Shown piece after piece: positions 8,034 to 16,547 of a stretch of DNA of 64,000 bases. Every line of letters starts with the position of its first letter. Position 1 is the first letter of the stretch. The translations under genes were made by a program, and so were the position numbers. The notes under the pieces are model-generated. The model ran no database searches. It was not told where the DNA came from and saw nothing but the letters and a program-made list of their open reading frames with translations. This stretch comes from Shewanella loihica PV-4 (lineage in GTDB: Bacteria; Pseudomonadota; Gammaproteobacteria; Enterobacterales; Shewanellaceae): positions 1,240,001 through 1,304,000 of the forward strand of contig NC_009092.1 in assembly GCF_000016065.1 (NCBI RefSeq). The letters are read 5' to 3'.

Positions 8034-10070
8034 ATGGACTCTAGCGTGTTTAAGGATCTCTCTCAATCTGAATTTATGGACTTTGGCCCGGCCTTGATCG
8101 CCCAACTGGGGAAGTTACAGGGACAGTTTATTCGCGGTGACGATGTGCTCTTGCCCCTGTGTCGTATCCTGGCCGATAGCAGCGGCGCCGAATCTGTGAT
8201 GATTCTCTCCCGTCGCCTGCTGGCCAGCGACGAGATGCCGGCCGATGTGACCTGCTGGTGTCGGGATTCCATGCGTTATATCACCCTGTGGCGACAGGTG
8301 AAAGACTGGCCGCTGCTGGATGGCCAGCGGGGGGCACACCAGTGGCAACGCTTCGTGGTTTGGCCCATCGAGGGGCTCGACGTCAATATCTTTTTCTATC
8401 GCCCGGGCAAGGGCTGGCTGTCGTTTCTCACCTCCTATCAGACCTTCATTGCCGACAGCATCAGCGGCATGTTGCTGCAGCAGAGCCAGGATTGGCAGCA
8501 GAGCCGTAACGCGCAGATCATCAAGTCTATCGACACCCAGATGTACCAGTCTATCGTCAGTAATAGCGAAGATATGATAGTAGTTGCGTCGCGTCAGAAG
8601 GGGATGGCACCGGTGATCATGTATGCCAATGCGGCGGCGACCGCCATCAGCCAATATCCGCGCAGTCAGCTTATTGGCAAGTCGATCGAGCTCTTCTTCG
8701 GCGATCAGGACGATAAGGCGCTGGAACTGCTGGAGGCGATTGAGCTGCGCCTTGAGTTTACCGGCGAGCTGGTCTGCTCTACCGCCACGGGGGAGAAGGT
8801 GATCCTGCATACCCATCTAATTGCCCTCAACGAGCAGTATGAAGATGGCAGCCTGTTTACCCTAGTGGGCCGGGACATCACGGAGCAGAAGCTGATGCAA
8901 AATACCATGGCCCGCACCCAGAAAATGCAGGCCATGGGTCAGCTGGTAGGGGGCGTGGCCCACGATTTCAACAACATCTTAGGTGTGCTCAAGGGCAACC
9001 TGGAGCTGATGGAGCTTAAGGGCAAGGATGAGTCTATCGCCCGCTATCTGGCCACGGCGCTCAAGGCCTGTCAGCGCGGAACCGACCTGACGCGGCGTCT
9101 GCTGCAGTTTTCCAGGCAGGAGCAGTTCAGTGCTCAGCCGGTGCAGGTCAACGAGGTGCTGCAGAGCTTGGAGGAGCTGCTGGAAAAATCCTTAACCACC
9201 CAGGTGAGCCTCAACATTCAGCCCCAGCCATCGATGCGGGATATCTGTGTCGATCGCGGCGACCTCGAAGATGCGCTGATCAATCTGGTGCTGAATGCCA
9301 AAGATGCCATGCATGGGGAAGGACAGATCACCATAGTGACCGGTGAGCAGTATCTGTCTGGCTATCTTCCCGGCGTGGGCAATACCGTCAGCACAGATAA
9401 CCGGGATTATGTCTGGGTGTCGGTGATCGATCAGGGCGGAGGGATCCCAGATAACCTGCTGGATAAGATCTTCGAGCCATTTTTTACCACCAAAGATAAG
9501 AGCAAGGGGACCGGGCTCGGGCTCTCCATGGTGTATGGCTTCGTCAAACGCTCCAACGGATATATGAGCATCATGCGCACGGGTGCTGATGGCACTGAGA
9601 TCCGCCTTTGGTTTCCGGCCATCAAGCCAGTCGAGCGGCAGATTGAGCGCCAGCACAGTCCGCTTGAGTATCCCAAGGTCGCGCACCCCATCAAGGTGCT
9701 TATCGTCGATGATGAGCCGGATCTGCTCGAGGTGCTGTGCGATTACTGTCAGATGATGGGGATGGAGGTGCTGGCCTATACGGATCCTCTGCTGGTCAAG
9801 GAGCAGTTTAAGGATGGTATAGATAATATAGACCTCATCATCTCAGATCTCTTGATGCCGGGGGGCATTAACGGCTATGAGCTGGTGACCGACTTGAGCG
9901 TGCATCGAACGATTCCTGTGCTGCTGATCTCAGGCTATGTCGGCGATGTCGGCATCAGCAGTCGGGAAGATCTGCCGTTTCAGGTGCTGCAGAAACCCTT
10001 CGATATCCGCGCCTTCGTACGTGGCCTCGAAGAGATAGGGATTGAGTTTGTACAAGGAGAATTGCGATGA
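8034..10070 (+). CDS. PAS-domain hybrid sensor histidine kinase with C-terminal receiver
   Basis: Signal-transducing kinase of 678 aa without clear membrane segments, so probably cytoplasmic. Residues 1-165 form an N-terminal region I cannot assign. A PAS-like domain (about 175-290, ending GRDITEQK) follows. Then comes a dimerisation/phosphoacceptor domain with the H-box GGVAHDFNNILG, in which the phosphorylated residue is His310. An ATPase domain follows with the N-box NLVLNAKDAM, DQGGGIPDNLLDKIFEPFFTT and GTGLGLSMVYG. A receiver domain (about 553-670) ends the protein, with acidic pocket VDDEPD, phosphoacceptor Asp605 and conserved Lys654. The HDFNN H-box is typical of soluble hybrid kinases. 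The ATG has only a weak ribosome site. The stop overlaps the next gene by ATGA, so the two are co-translated partners. Confidence 0.9.
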   Translation: MDSSVFKDLSQSEFMDFGPALIAQLGKLQGQFIRGDDVLLPLCRILADSSGAESVMILSRRLLASDEMPADVTCWCRDSMRYITLWRQVKDWPLLDGQRGAHQWQRFVVWPIEGLDVNIFFYRPGKGWLSFLTSYQTFIADSISGMLLQQSQDWQQSRNAQIIKSIDTQMYQSIVSNSEDMIVVASRQKGMAPVIMYANAAATAISQYPRSQLIGKSIELFFGDQDDKALELLEAIELRLEFTGELVCSTATGEKVILHTHLIALNEQYEDGSLFTLVGRDITEQKLMQNTMARTQKMQAMGQLVGGVAHDFNNILGVLKGNLELMELKGKDESIARYLATALKACQRGTDLTRRLLQFSRQEQFSAQPVQVNEVLQSLEELLEKSLTTQVSLNIQPQPSMRDICVDRGDLEDALINLVLNAKDAMHGEGQITIVTGEQYLSGYLPGVGNTVSTDNRDYVWVSVIDQGGGIPDNLLDKIFEPFFTTKDKSKGTGLGLSMVYGFVKRSNGYMSIMRTGADGTEIRLWFPAIKPVERQIERQHSPLEYPKVAHPIKVLIVDDEPDLLEVLCDYCQMMGMEVLAYTDPLLVKEQFKDGIDNIDLIISDLLMPGGINGYELVTDLSVHRTIPVLLISGYVGDVGISSREDLPFQVLQKPFDIRAFVRGLEEIGIEFVQGELR

Positions 10071-11161
10071 ACAACATGGAGATTTGGGTTGTAGACGATG
10101 ACAGGGATTACTGCGAGTTGATCGTCGAGATGTTGCAAGATGAGTTCAAGGTGAGCCCCTTCTATGGCGCGGCGGATTTTCGCGTCGCTCTGCAAACCCA
10201 GAAGCCGGATCTGCTGCTGATGGATATCAACCTGCCCGATACCGATGGCATCACCCTATGCCGTGAGCTACAGGCCAGCAACCAAGAGGTGGCCGTGCTG
10301 TTTGTCTCTGGGATGAATACCCTGGAGGAGCGTCTCAAGGCCTATGAGGTGAATGCGGTGGATTTCATCGCCAAGCCGTTTGAGCTCAAGGAGTTGCTGG
10401 CCAAGGTGCACAGCGTCGCTCACTATGTGATGAAGCAGCGGGAGCTGATCCAGGCGGAATCTGTCTCGCGCAACATGGCCTTTCAGTCGATGACTGAGTC
10501 GTCACAGTATGGCTGTGTGCTGCAGTTCTTCCGTCAATGTTTTCTCTGTAACGATCATCAGACCCTAGCGGATGCCTTTTTTGACCTGATGCAGCAGCTT
10601 AATCTCAACACCTGCCTGGAGATACGTGGGGAAAACGTGGAGTATTTTGCTCCCAGGCATGCCGCCATCAGCCCCATCGAGTCGAATATTTTAGAGCTGC
10701 TGGATAAACATGGCCGCCTGTATGATTTTGGCTGCCGCACCATCTGCAACGACAAGCATGTCTCCTTCTTGATCAAGAATATGCCGATAAACGATGAGGT
10801 TCTCTACGGCAGGCTGAGAGATATCATCGCCGTGGTGGTCGAAGGGCTGGAGGCGCGCGTCTTGGATATCAGTCGACAGCAGACGCTGACACAGGTGTTT
10901 CTCGACATCGAATCGCTTATCGGCGATATCAACGTCGCGACCCTAGAGCATGATGAGAAATTTAGTGCGGCGCTCATTAACATGACCACAGAGATCCGTG
11001 GCAGCTTCCATGTGCTGGACATGACCATAGAGCAGGAAGATTATTTTACGGCGCTTATCGAGCGTAATCTGAAGGAGGTGAAATCGGCCTCCGAGGCCTT
11101 TACCCGTCTGCAATCTGCGCTGGGCAAGGTGATGGACGTGCTCGGGGGAAGCGTATCTTAA
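10067..11161 (+). CDS. Response regulator with unassigned output domain
   Basis: A 364-aa protein with a standard N-terminal receiver domain (1-120): VVDDDRD pocket, phosphoacceptor Asp53 in LLLMDINLPD, Ser/Thr position VLFVSG and Lys103 in IAKPFE. The remaining 240 residues show no helix-turn-helix, GGDEF, EAL, HD-GYP or PP2C signature. They look like a mixed alpha/beta region (about 145-270) followed by a helical C-terminus with possible four-helix character (about 285-360). It is translationally coupled to the hybrid kinase upstream, its likely phosphodonor. The hemerythrin gene follows on the same strand after a 126-base gap. Confidence 0.88.
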   Translation: MNNMEIWVVDDDRDYCELIVEMLQDEFKVSPFYGAADFRVALQTQKPDLLLMDINLPDTDGITLCRELQASNQEVAVLFVSGMNTLEERLKAYEVNAVDFIAKPFELKELLAKVHSVAHYVMKQRELIQAESVSRNMAFQSMTESSQYGCVLQFFRQCFLCNDHQTLADAFFDLMQQLNLNTCLEIRGENVEYFAPRHAAISPIESNILELLDKHGRLYDFGCRTICNDKHVSFLIKNMPINDEVLYGRLRDIIAVVVEGLEARVLDISRQQTLTQVFLDIESLIGDINVATLEHDEKFSAALINMTTEIRGSFHVLDMTIEQEDYFTALIERNLKEVKSASEAFTRLQSALGKVMDVLGGSVS

Positions 11162-11287
11162 GTGATTATTTTATGTTCGTTTTTCTTGATCTGAGTCACG
11201 TCATCATGACGGCTTACATATTAGTGTGAGTAAAAGTTCAACAATTTACTATAGTAACTAAAGGCGTCTAGAAGGTTGGAGGTGACG

Positions 11288-11830
11288 ATGTTAGCGAGAC
11301 TTCATAATGACCATAAACATATCGCGATACTGTTAAATATTCTTAAAAATAAGCAGCAGCGGCTGCAACATGGCGAGGCCGTCAACTTTAATCTGATCCG
11401 AGATATCGTCGAATATATGCAGAGCTATGCCGAGCATAGTCATCACCCGCTCGAGGATCTGATCAACGAATTCTATATTCAGACCCATCCCGAGGAGGCC
11501 TTGGAGAAGCAGTTGGGGGAAGAGCACCATAACCTGATCGAAAGCTCAACCAGCTTGATGTCTACCCTAAACCTTATCTTAAGTGACGTCCCGGTACAGA
11601 ATGAAACCTTGAGCCAGGCCCTGAAGGAGTATGTCGAGGCGCAGCGCAATCACATGATGTATGAAGAGGGTAAGTTGTTCCCCATCTGGGAGGCGGGGAT
11701 GACAGAGGCTCAGTGGCAGGAGGTGGCAGACAGATGCCAGGAGAAGTTGATCTGCGACCCATTATTTAGCGATGACGACAACCTACTCTTCGAAGAGTTA
11801 AAAGAGTATCTGGCCAAGGCCGATGACTAA
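11288..11830 (+). CDS. Hemerythrin HHE-domain protein
   Basis: A 180-aa four-helix-bundle protein that should bind a non-haem di-iron centre. Candidate ligands are visible in order: HNDHKHIA near the N-terminus, a YAEHSHHPLED segment (H-H-x-x-E type), GEEHHNLIE, and HMMYEEGKLFP. Relatives bind oxygen or nitric oxide or help repair iron-sulphur clusters; which applies here is unknown. I chose the ATG at 11288 over the upstream in-frame TTG at 11276 because GGAGG lies at the right distance before it. The gene follows a kinase-regulator pair and ends in a strong terminator. Confidence 0.88.
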   Translation: MLARLHNDHKHIAILLNILKNKQQRLQHGEAVNFNLIRDIVEYMQSYAEHSHHPLEDLINEFYIQTHPEEALEKQLGEEHHNLIESSTSLMSTLNLILSDVPVQNETLSQALKEYVEAQRNHMMYEEGKLFPIWEAGMTEAQWQEVADRCQEKLICDPLFSDDDNLLFEELKEYLAKADD

Positions 11831-11858
11831 CAGCAAATCACTAACAACCTATAGATAC

Positions 11859-11887
11859 AAAAATAGCGCCTAAGGCGCTATTTTTAT
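11859..11887. terminator. Bidirectional terminator
   Basis: AAAAATAGCGCC-TAA-GGCGCTATTTTT is a perfect 12-bp stem with A- and T-tracts on either side. It can therefore end both the hemerythrin gene (plus) and the DUF3545 gene (minus). Confidence 0.9.
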
Positions 11888-11894
11888 TGTTTAT

Positions 11895-12086
11895 TTACAT
11901 CAGAAGGTTATCTAAGTCGTATTCGAAACTGCTGTCGATATCCTGAAGCTCTTTAATCAAACGCTGTTTCTCTTTGATAGCCTCTATCTCACGCCATTTT
12001 CGCTTCTTGTTGGAGCTTCGCGAACGACTGTTGGGTCTTTCAATGACGGTATCATCTAGCGCACTACCATAATCTAAGCGATTCAT
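11895..12086 (-). CDS. DUF3545 family small protein
   Basis: A 63-aa cytoplasmic protein with a basic Ser/Arg-rich middle (RSRSSNKKRKW) and a charged helical end, WREIEAIKEKQRLIKELQDID, then an acidic tail. The WREIEAIK...RL.KELQDID core is what I know from DUF3545 proteins of Shewanella and Vibrio. The function is unknown; the basic patch next to a helix might bind nucleic acid, but this is speculation. A strong AGGAGG ribosome site precedes the ATG. Confidence 0.8.
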   Translation of the reverse strand: MNRLDYGSALDDTVIERPNSRSRSSNKKRKWREIEAIKEKQRLIKELQDIDSSFEYDLDNLLM

Positions 12087-12267
12087 GGCAACCTCCTGTT
12101 GTTGTATTTTTTCTCAACAATTAAATATCACACTTCCAATTTATGGTGCAAGAAAAATGTTTCAATAATGTTAAGTCTGGGTGAATCATTTATGGCGCGG
12201 CAGGTGGTTTTTTGCCCGCTGTATGGGCGAAAGCATAAGCTTGCTGGTGGATATTACTGCAGATAAT

Positions 12268-12296
12268 AAAAAAGCCAGTGAAAACTGGCTTTTTTA
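12268..12296 (-). terminator. Terminator of tal-pgi
   Basis: AAAAAGCCAGT-GAAA-ACTGGCTTTTT forms a perfect stem with a GAAA loop, 20 bases after the pgi stop on the minus strand. Confidence 0.88.
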
Positions 12297-12315
12297 ATCG
12301 GCTAAGGTTGCAGGC

Positions 12316-13953
12316 TTAAAGGTGGCCGCGTCTAAAGAGATTGATGAGGGCGTTGCTGGAGGCGTCTAGCGCCTTAGCCTCTTCATCGCTCTGCAGACGT
12401 GCGAGCACATCGTTGCCTAGGGTCTTGCCCAGTTCGACGCCCCATTGGTCGAAGGAGTTGATGTCCCATATCGCGCCTTGAACGAAGGTTCTATGCTCGT
12501 ACAGGGCGATCAAGGCACCCAGAGTTTCCGGAGTCAGCTTGTCCATCAGCAGGGTGTTGCTTGGCTTATTGCCTTCCATCACCTTGTGCTTAGCGATCAG
12601 TGCCTTCTCTTCCTGGCTCTGTGAGCTGCCGTCGAGTTCGGCGAGTGCCTCATCGAAGGTTCTGCCTTGCATCAGTGCCTGAGTCTGGCCAAAACAGTTG
12701 GAGGCCAGCTGCACATGATGTTCGCCGAGCGGGTTATGGCTCTGCAGTGGCAGAATAAAGTCTGCCGGGATCAGTGCCGTGCCTTGGTGTAACAACTGGT
12801 GATAGGCGTGTTGACCATTGGTGCCTTCGCCGCCCCAGATCACAGGGCCGGTTGCATGGTCGACGTTGTCGCCATTGAGGGTGACAGATTTACCGTTACT
12901 CTCCATGTCCAGCTGTTGGAAGTACGCCGGCAGGCCTCTGAGGTAATGATCATAGGTCAATACCACATGGGACTGCGCCTGGTAGAAGTTGCCATAGAGC
13001 AGGGAAAACAGCCCCATGATCACCGGCATATTCTGTTCGAGCGGTGCCTCGACAAAATGCTTGTCCATCGACTTGGCGCCCGCCAGCAGCTGGTAGAAGT
13101 TATCCATACCGATCAACAGGGCGATAGGCAGACCTATGGCCGACCAGAGTGAATAACGACCGCCCACCCAATCCCACATAGGGAAGATGTTGTCCGCATC
13201 CATGCCGAATTCGGTCGCCTTGGCCACGTTTGAGGTGACGGCAACGAAATGCTTGGCGATGTCTACTTGGGTACCGCCATTTTTCAGGAACCAGGCCTTG
13301 GCACTCAGGGTGTTGGTCAGCGTCTCTTGGGTGCCAAAAGACTTAGACGACATCACGAATAGTGTGGTTTCCGGATCCACCAGACGCAGCTTCTCACACA
13401 GTGAGGTGGCATCGACGTTGGCGACAAAGTGACACTTGAGCGCCGGATTCCAGTATGGTCTCAGGGCCTGAGTAACTATCTTAGGGCCCAGGAAGGAGCC
13501 ACCAATGCCTATGCTCACGATATCTGTGATCGCCTTGCCCGTGTAGCCCTTCCACTCGCCAGAGGTGACTGCCTCGACAAATTTGGCCATCTTGGCCTGA
13601 GTCTGTTTTACCTCGGGAACGATATTCTGGCCATCGACCAAAATAACCTCGTCGGCCTCGGCTCTGAGGGCCGTGTGCAGCACGGCGCGCTTTTCGGTGT
13701 TGTTGATGATCTCGCCATCGAACATGGCGTGGATCTTATCGCTTAGACCGGCAGATTTAGCCAGTTTAAACAGCTGCTCAAGCGTCTGCTCATCCGCCCG
13801 GTTCTTGGAGTAGTCCAGCAGCAGGCCGCAGGCGGACAGTGACATCTTGTCAAAGCGCTGGGGATCGGCCTCAAATAGCTCGCGCATGTGTGGCAGCTTC
13901 GCGGCTTGTGCCTCGAGCTGGGCCCATGCGTCTTGCTGAGTAAGCTTAGTCAT
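12316..13953 (-). CDS. pgi: Glucose-6-phosphate isomerase
   Basis: Interconverts glucose-6-P and fructose-6-P in glycolysis and gluconeogenesis. At 545 aa it has the usual bacterial length. Sugar-phosphate isomerase motifs are present: [26 protein letters not shown], the signature [16 protein letters not shown], the catalytic-Glu segment [11 protein letters not shown], and the C-terminal [11 protein letters not shown]. It lies 13 bases downstream of tal on the same strand and has the terminator after it, so the two form an operon. A HexR-like site upstream of tal suggests joint control by sugar phosphates. Confidence 0.97.
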   Translation of the reverse strand: MTKLTQQDAWAQLEAQAAKLPHMRELFEADPQRFDKMSLSACGLLLDYSKNRADEQTLEQLFKLAKSAGLSDKIHAMFDGEIINNTEKRAVLHTALRAEADEVILVDGQNIVPEVKQTQAKMAKFVEAVTSGEWKGYTGKAITDIVSIGIGGSFLGPKIVTQALRPYWNPALKCHFVANVDATSLCEKLRLVDPETTLFVMSSKSFGTQETLTNTLSAKAWFLKNGGTQVDIAKHFVAVTSNVAKATEFGMDADNIFPMWDWVGGRYSLWSAIGLPIALLIGMDNFYQLLAGAKSMDKHFVEAPLEQNMPVIMGLFSLLYGNFYQAQSHVVLTYDHYLRGLPAYFQQLDMESNGKSVTLNGDNVDHATGPVIWGGEGTNGQHAYHQLLHQGTALIPADFILPLQSHNPLGEHHVQLASNCFGQTQALMQGRTFDEALAELDGSSQSQEEKALIAKHKVMEGNKPSNTLLMDKLTPETLGALIALYEHRTFVQGAIWDINSFDQWGVELGKTLGNDVLARLQSDEEAKALDASSNALINLFRRGHL

Positions 13954-13966
13954 GACATCTATTCCC

Positions 13967-14923
13967 TTAGGCTTCGAGTTCTGCTTTTAGCATGGTTTCA
14001 AGTTTGCCCTGATCGATGGCAAAATTGCGGATACCTTCGGCCAGTTTCTCTACCGCCATCGCATCTTGGTTGAATTCCCAACGGAACTCGGCTTCGCTCA
14101 GTGCTGCACCAGGAGCGACCACTTCATTGGCGGCCTGTAGTTTTTGCACGACTGGTGTGTCGCTGTTGGCCATCTCTTCAAGCAGCGCAGGGCCGATAGT
14201 TAGACGGTCACAGCCTGCCAGTTCGATGATTTCTCCCGTGTTACGGAAGCTGGCGCCCATCACAACCGTCTTGTAGCCGTGACGCTTGTAGTAGTTGTAG
14301 ATGTTGGTGACTGAGACAACGCCTGGATCTTCTGCGGCGCTGTACTCTAAGCCAGTGTCTTTCTTGTACCAATCGAGAATACGGCCGACGAAAGGCGAGA
14401 TCAGGTAAACACCGGCTTCGGCACAGGCTCTGGCCTGGGCAAAACAGAAGAGTAGCGTTAGGTTACAGTTGATGCCTTCTTTTTCCAGCTCTTTGGCGGC
14501 GCAGATCCCTTCCCAGGTTGAGGCGAGTTTGATCAGGATACGAGACTTGTCTATGCCGGCTTCTTCATAGAGCTTGATCAGTTTATGCGCCTTCTCGATA
14601 GAGCCAGCCTTGTCGAACGAAAGGCGAGCGTCCACCTCGGTAGAGATGCGACCAGGAACAATCTTTAGGATCTCCAGGCCTATATTGACCGCCAGCTTGT
14701 CACCGGCATCTTCGACCTGCTGAGCCAGATCGTCACTCTGCGCCTTGGCCCATTCGATGGCATTGGCAATCAGGTGCTTGTATTCAGGAATTTGGGCTGC
14801 TTTTAGGATAAGAGAGGGGTTGGTGGTGGCGTCTTGTGGTTGATAACGCTTGATGGCTTCGATGTCACCGGTATCGGCAACTATGGTAGTGATAGATTTG
14901 AATTGCTCTAGTGTATTAGCCAT
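13967..14923 (-). CDS. tal: Transaldolase
   Basis: Transfers a dihydroxyacetone unit between sedoheptulose-7-P and glyceraldehyde-3-P in the non-oxidative pentose phosphate pathway. The 318-aa protein has [13 protein letters not shown] near the start and the Schiff-base lysine K132 in [13 protein letters not shown], the same position as in the E. coli enzyme. It is the first gene of tal-pgi, and an imperfect HexR palindrome lies about 90 bases upstream. Confidence 0.97.
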   Translation of the reverse strand: MANTLEQFKSITTIVADTGDIEAIKRYQPQDATTNPSLILKAAQIPEYKHLIANAIEWAKAQSDDLAQQVEDAGDKLAVNIGLEILKIVPGRISTEVDARLSFDKAGSIEKAHKLIKLYEEAGIDKSRILIKLASTWEGICAAKELEKEGINCNLTLLFCFAQARACAEAGVYLISPFVGRILDWYKKDTGLEYSAAEDPGVVSVTNIYNYYKRHGYKTVVMGASFRNTGEIIELAGCDRLTIGPALLEEMANSDTPVVQKLQAANEVVAPGAALSEAEFRWEFNQDAMAVEKLAEGIRNFAIDQGKLETMLKAELEA

Positions 14924-15012
14924 GAAAATTACATCCTTCTTAAGAAGCAGCTTAAGTGTGTGGTTTACTAACGGCTATTAGACGCGATTTTGCCGATATT
15001 TCCAACCGTGAA

Positions 15013-15027
15013 TGAAAAAAAATTACA
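15013..15027. promoter_or_regulatory. Degenerate HexR-type site upstream of tal
   Basis: TGAAAAAAAATTACA keeps one perfect half (ATTACA) and has two mismatches in the other half of the HexR consensus TGTAATwwwATTACA. It sits about 90 bases before the tal start codon. The A-rich context makes a chance match possible. Confidence 0.4.
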
Positions 15028-15135
15028 GAAAAGTTGCTAAATATCAGTAAAAGGCATTTTAGCCGTCGCCGATTAGTGAGGCTGATGCTTGTGCTAAACG
15101 GACTTAGAGTATAACCATTAAATTATGACAGGAAA

Positions 15136-15163
15136 AAAAATCGCTGCCTAAGCAGCGATTTTT
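15136..15163 (-). terminator. Terminator of the OmpA-type porin gene
   Basis: AAAAATCGCTGC-CTAA-GCAGCGATTTTT is a perfect 12-bp stem downstream of the minus-strand stop at 15197, with a further A-tract that becomes a T-tract on the minus strand. Confidence 0.9.
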
Positions 15164-15196
15164 AGTGAGGTCGATCATTAAGTTAATCGTAAAGAC

Positions 15197-16300
15197 TTAC
15201 TTTAGAACCGGCTCTTTACGCACGCCAGTGACGTGGGCTTCGATGCGGCGGTTAGCCTTGTTGGCTTCGGCGCTTTTGCCTTCGATCAGAGGCTGAGTGA
15301 TACCGTAACCTTTAGCGCTGACGCGATCTTGGCTGATACCGTACTTGCTAACCAGCAGTTCGGCAACGGCATTGGCACGACGCTCTGACAGATCCATGTT
15401 GTAGTCTGGGTTACCTACGTTAGAGGCGTGACCACCGATCAACACGGTTGCGCGTGGGTTTTGGTTCATGTAGTTGGCCAACTTTTCGATTTGACCGTAA
15501 GACGCAGAGTTCACCACGGCTGAGTTGTTGGCAAAGCGAATTGAACCCAGTTCATGCTTTTCGGTGACTTCGCGGTAAACCGTACAACCATTGGCATCAA
15601 CCTTGTGGTTGCTTGGTGTGTTGGCACATTGGTCTTTGTCGTCAGTCACACCGTCGTTGTCTGAATCTTTTGGTGCAACAACCACAGGTGCTGCTACAGC
15701 GGCTGGTGCTGCGCGACCGAAGCGGTAGCTCAGCTCAAGACCCCAGTAGTTGCTTTCCATATCAAGTGTGTTCCACTTGTCTTCGTCGAGATTCTCATAA
15801 CGACGATACTTGGCTTGCAGCTTGAGGTTGTCGGTGAAGTTGTAGCCGATACCCGCACCAAAGTAAGGTGCAACACCGCTGTCGCTGTAGTACTCGCTAC
15901 CCCACTGTTTGTTGTTTGACAGTAGGTAGTTCATTGCACCCGCTTCGGCAGACAGGCTCCAACGGTCGGCAAATGGCCAGAAACCTACCAGGCCAAGTGT
16001 CATACCGCGAGCACCGACGTCGTTAAGTTTGTTGGCATAGTCGACCCACTCGGCACGGCCCAGGTCACGATAGCCTAGCTCGACACCGAAATAGTCGTTA
16101 AAGAGGTAACCACCAAATACGTCCCAAGCATAAGGATCGTCTTCACCACACTGCTTCATGGTCTTCTGATCGCAGTTAGGCTCGTAGTTGTTAACGCCTA
16201 AACCGCCACCGACATACCAAGGGGTGAGTTCTTGTGCTGCATTGGCTGCAAATGGGAGCATTGATGTAAGCAGAATAGCTTTCAATGTATTGTTCATCAT
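15197..16300 (-). CDS. OmpA-family outer membrane porin
   Basis: Outer-membrane beta-barrel with a peptidoglycan-binding tail. A signal peptide (LKAILLTSMLPFAANAA, cut before QELT) is followed by an eight-stranded OmpA-like barrel (about 25-205, ending LELSYRFG). Next are a Pro/Ala/Val linker and a calcium-binding thrombospondin type 3-like repeat (DSDNDGVTDDKDQC). The OmpA C-terminal domain (about 250-360) follows, with GGHASNVG, LSERRANAVAELL and NRRIEAHV. I set the start at the ATG at 16298-16300, since AAGGAAT lies 7 bases upstream and the signal peptide begins there. The longer frame upstream adds a charged stretch that would bury the signal peptide. The ATG immediately after is an alternative. 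Confidence 0.9.
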   Translation of the reverse strand: MMNNTLKAILLTSMLPFAANAAQELTPWYVGGGLGVNNYEPNCDQKTMKQCGEDDPYAWDVFGGYLFNDYFGVELGYRDLGRAEWVDYANKLNDVGARGMTLGLVGFWPFADRWSLSAEAGAMNYLLSNNKQWGSEYYSDSGVAPYFGAGIGYNFTDNLKLQAKYRRYENLDEDKWNTLDMESNYWGLELSYRFGRAAPAAVAAPVVVAPKDSDNDGVTDDKDQCANTPSNHKVDANGCTVYREVTEKHELGSIRFANNSAVVNSASYGQIEKLANYMNQNPRATVLIGGHASNVGNPDYNMDLSERRANAVAELLVSKYGISQDRVSAKGYGITQPLIEGKSAEANKANRRIEAHVTGVRKEPVLK

Positions 16301-16480
16301 TTTCCAATTCCTTTGTTTTACTATCTTCCCCCATGCTGTTTTTATCCTGTAAAAACATGCCAGCACTTTGTGGGGGGACTCCTTAGATATTATCGCTAGC
16401 CTCTGTATTATCTTACGTGAATATAGAAATTGCCATGATAAACAGGCATTTTTTTTAGGATCATTGGCCACTTGACAATA

Positions 16481-16514
16481 AAAAAGGCGTTTCCGCTAGG
16501 AATCGCCTTTTTTC
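16481..16514 (-). terminator. Terminator of xfp
   Basis: AAAAAGGCG...TTCC-GCTAG-GAA...CGCCTTTTTT forms a long, slightly imperfect stem 34 bases beyond the xfp stop on the minus strand. Confidence 0.8.
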
Positions 16515-16547
16515 TAGTAGAATAATTAACGTAGCGTTAATCTATTC

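Noticed and set aside
8115..8816. 233-codon open frame on the minus strand over the histidine kinase
   Set aside because: Shadow of the kinase N-terminal region, with no recognisable domain or ribosome site.
11187..11200. FNR-like sequence TTGATCTGAGTCAC before the hemerythrin gene
   Set aside because: Only one half matches TTGAT-N4-ATCAA; the other half has two mismatches, so it is within chance.
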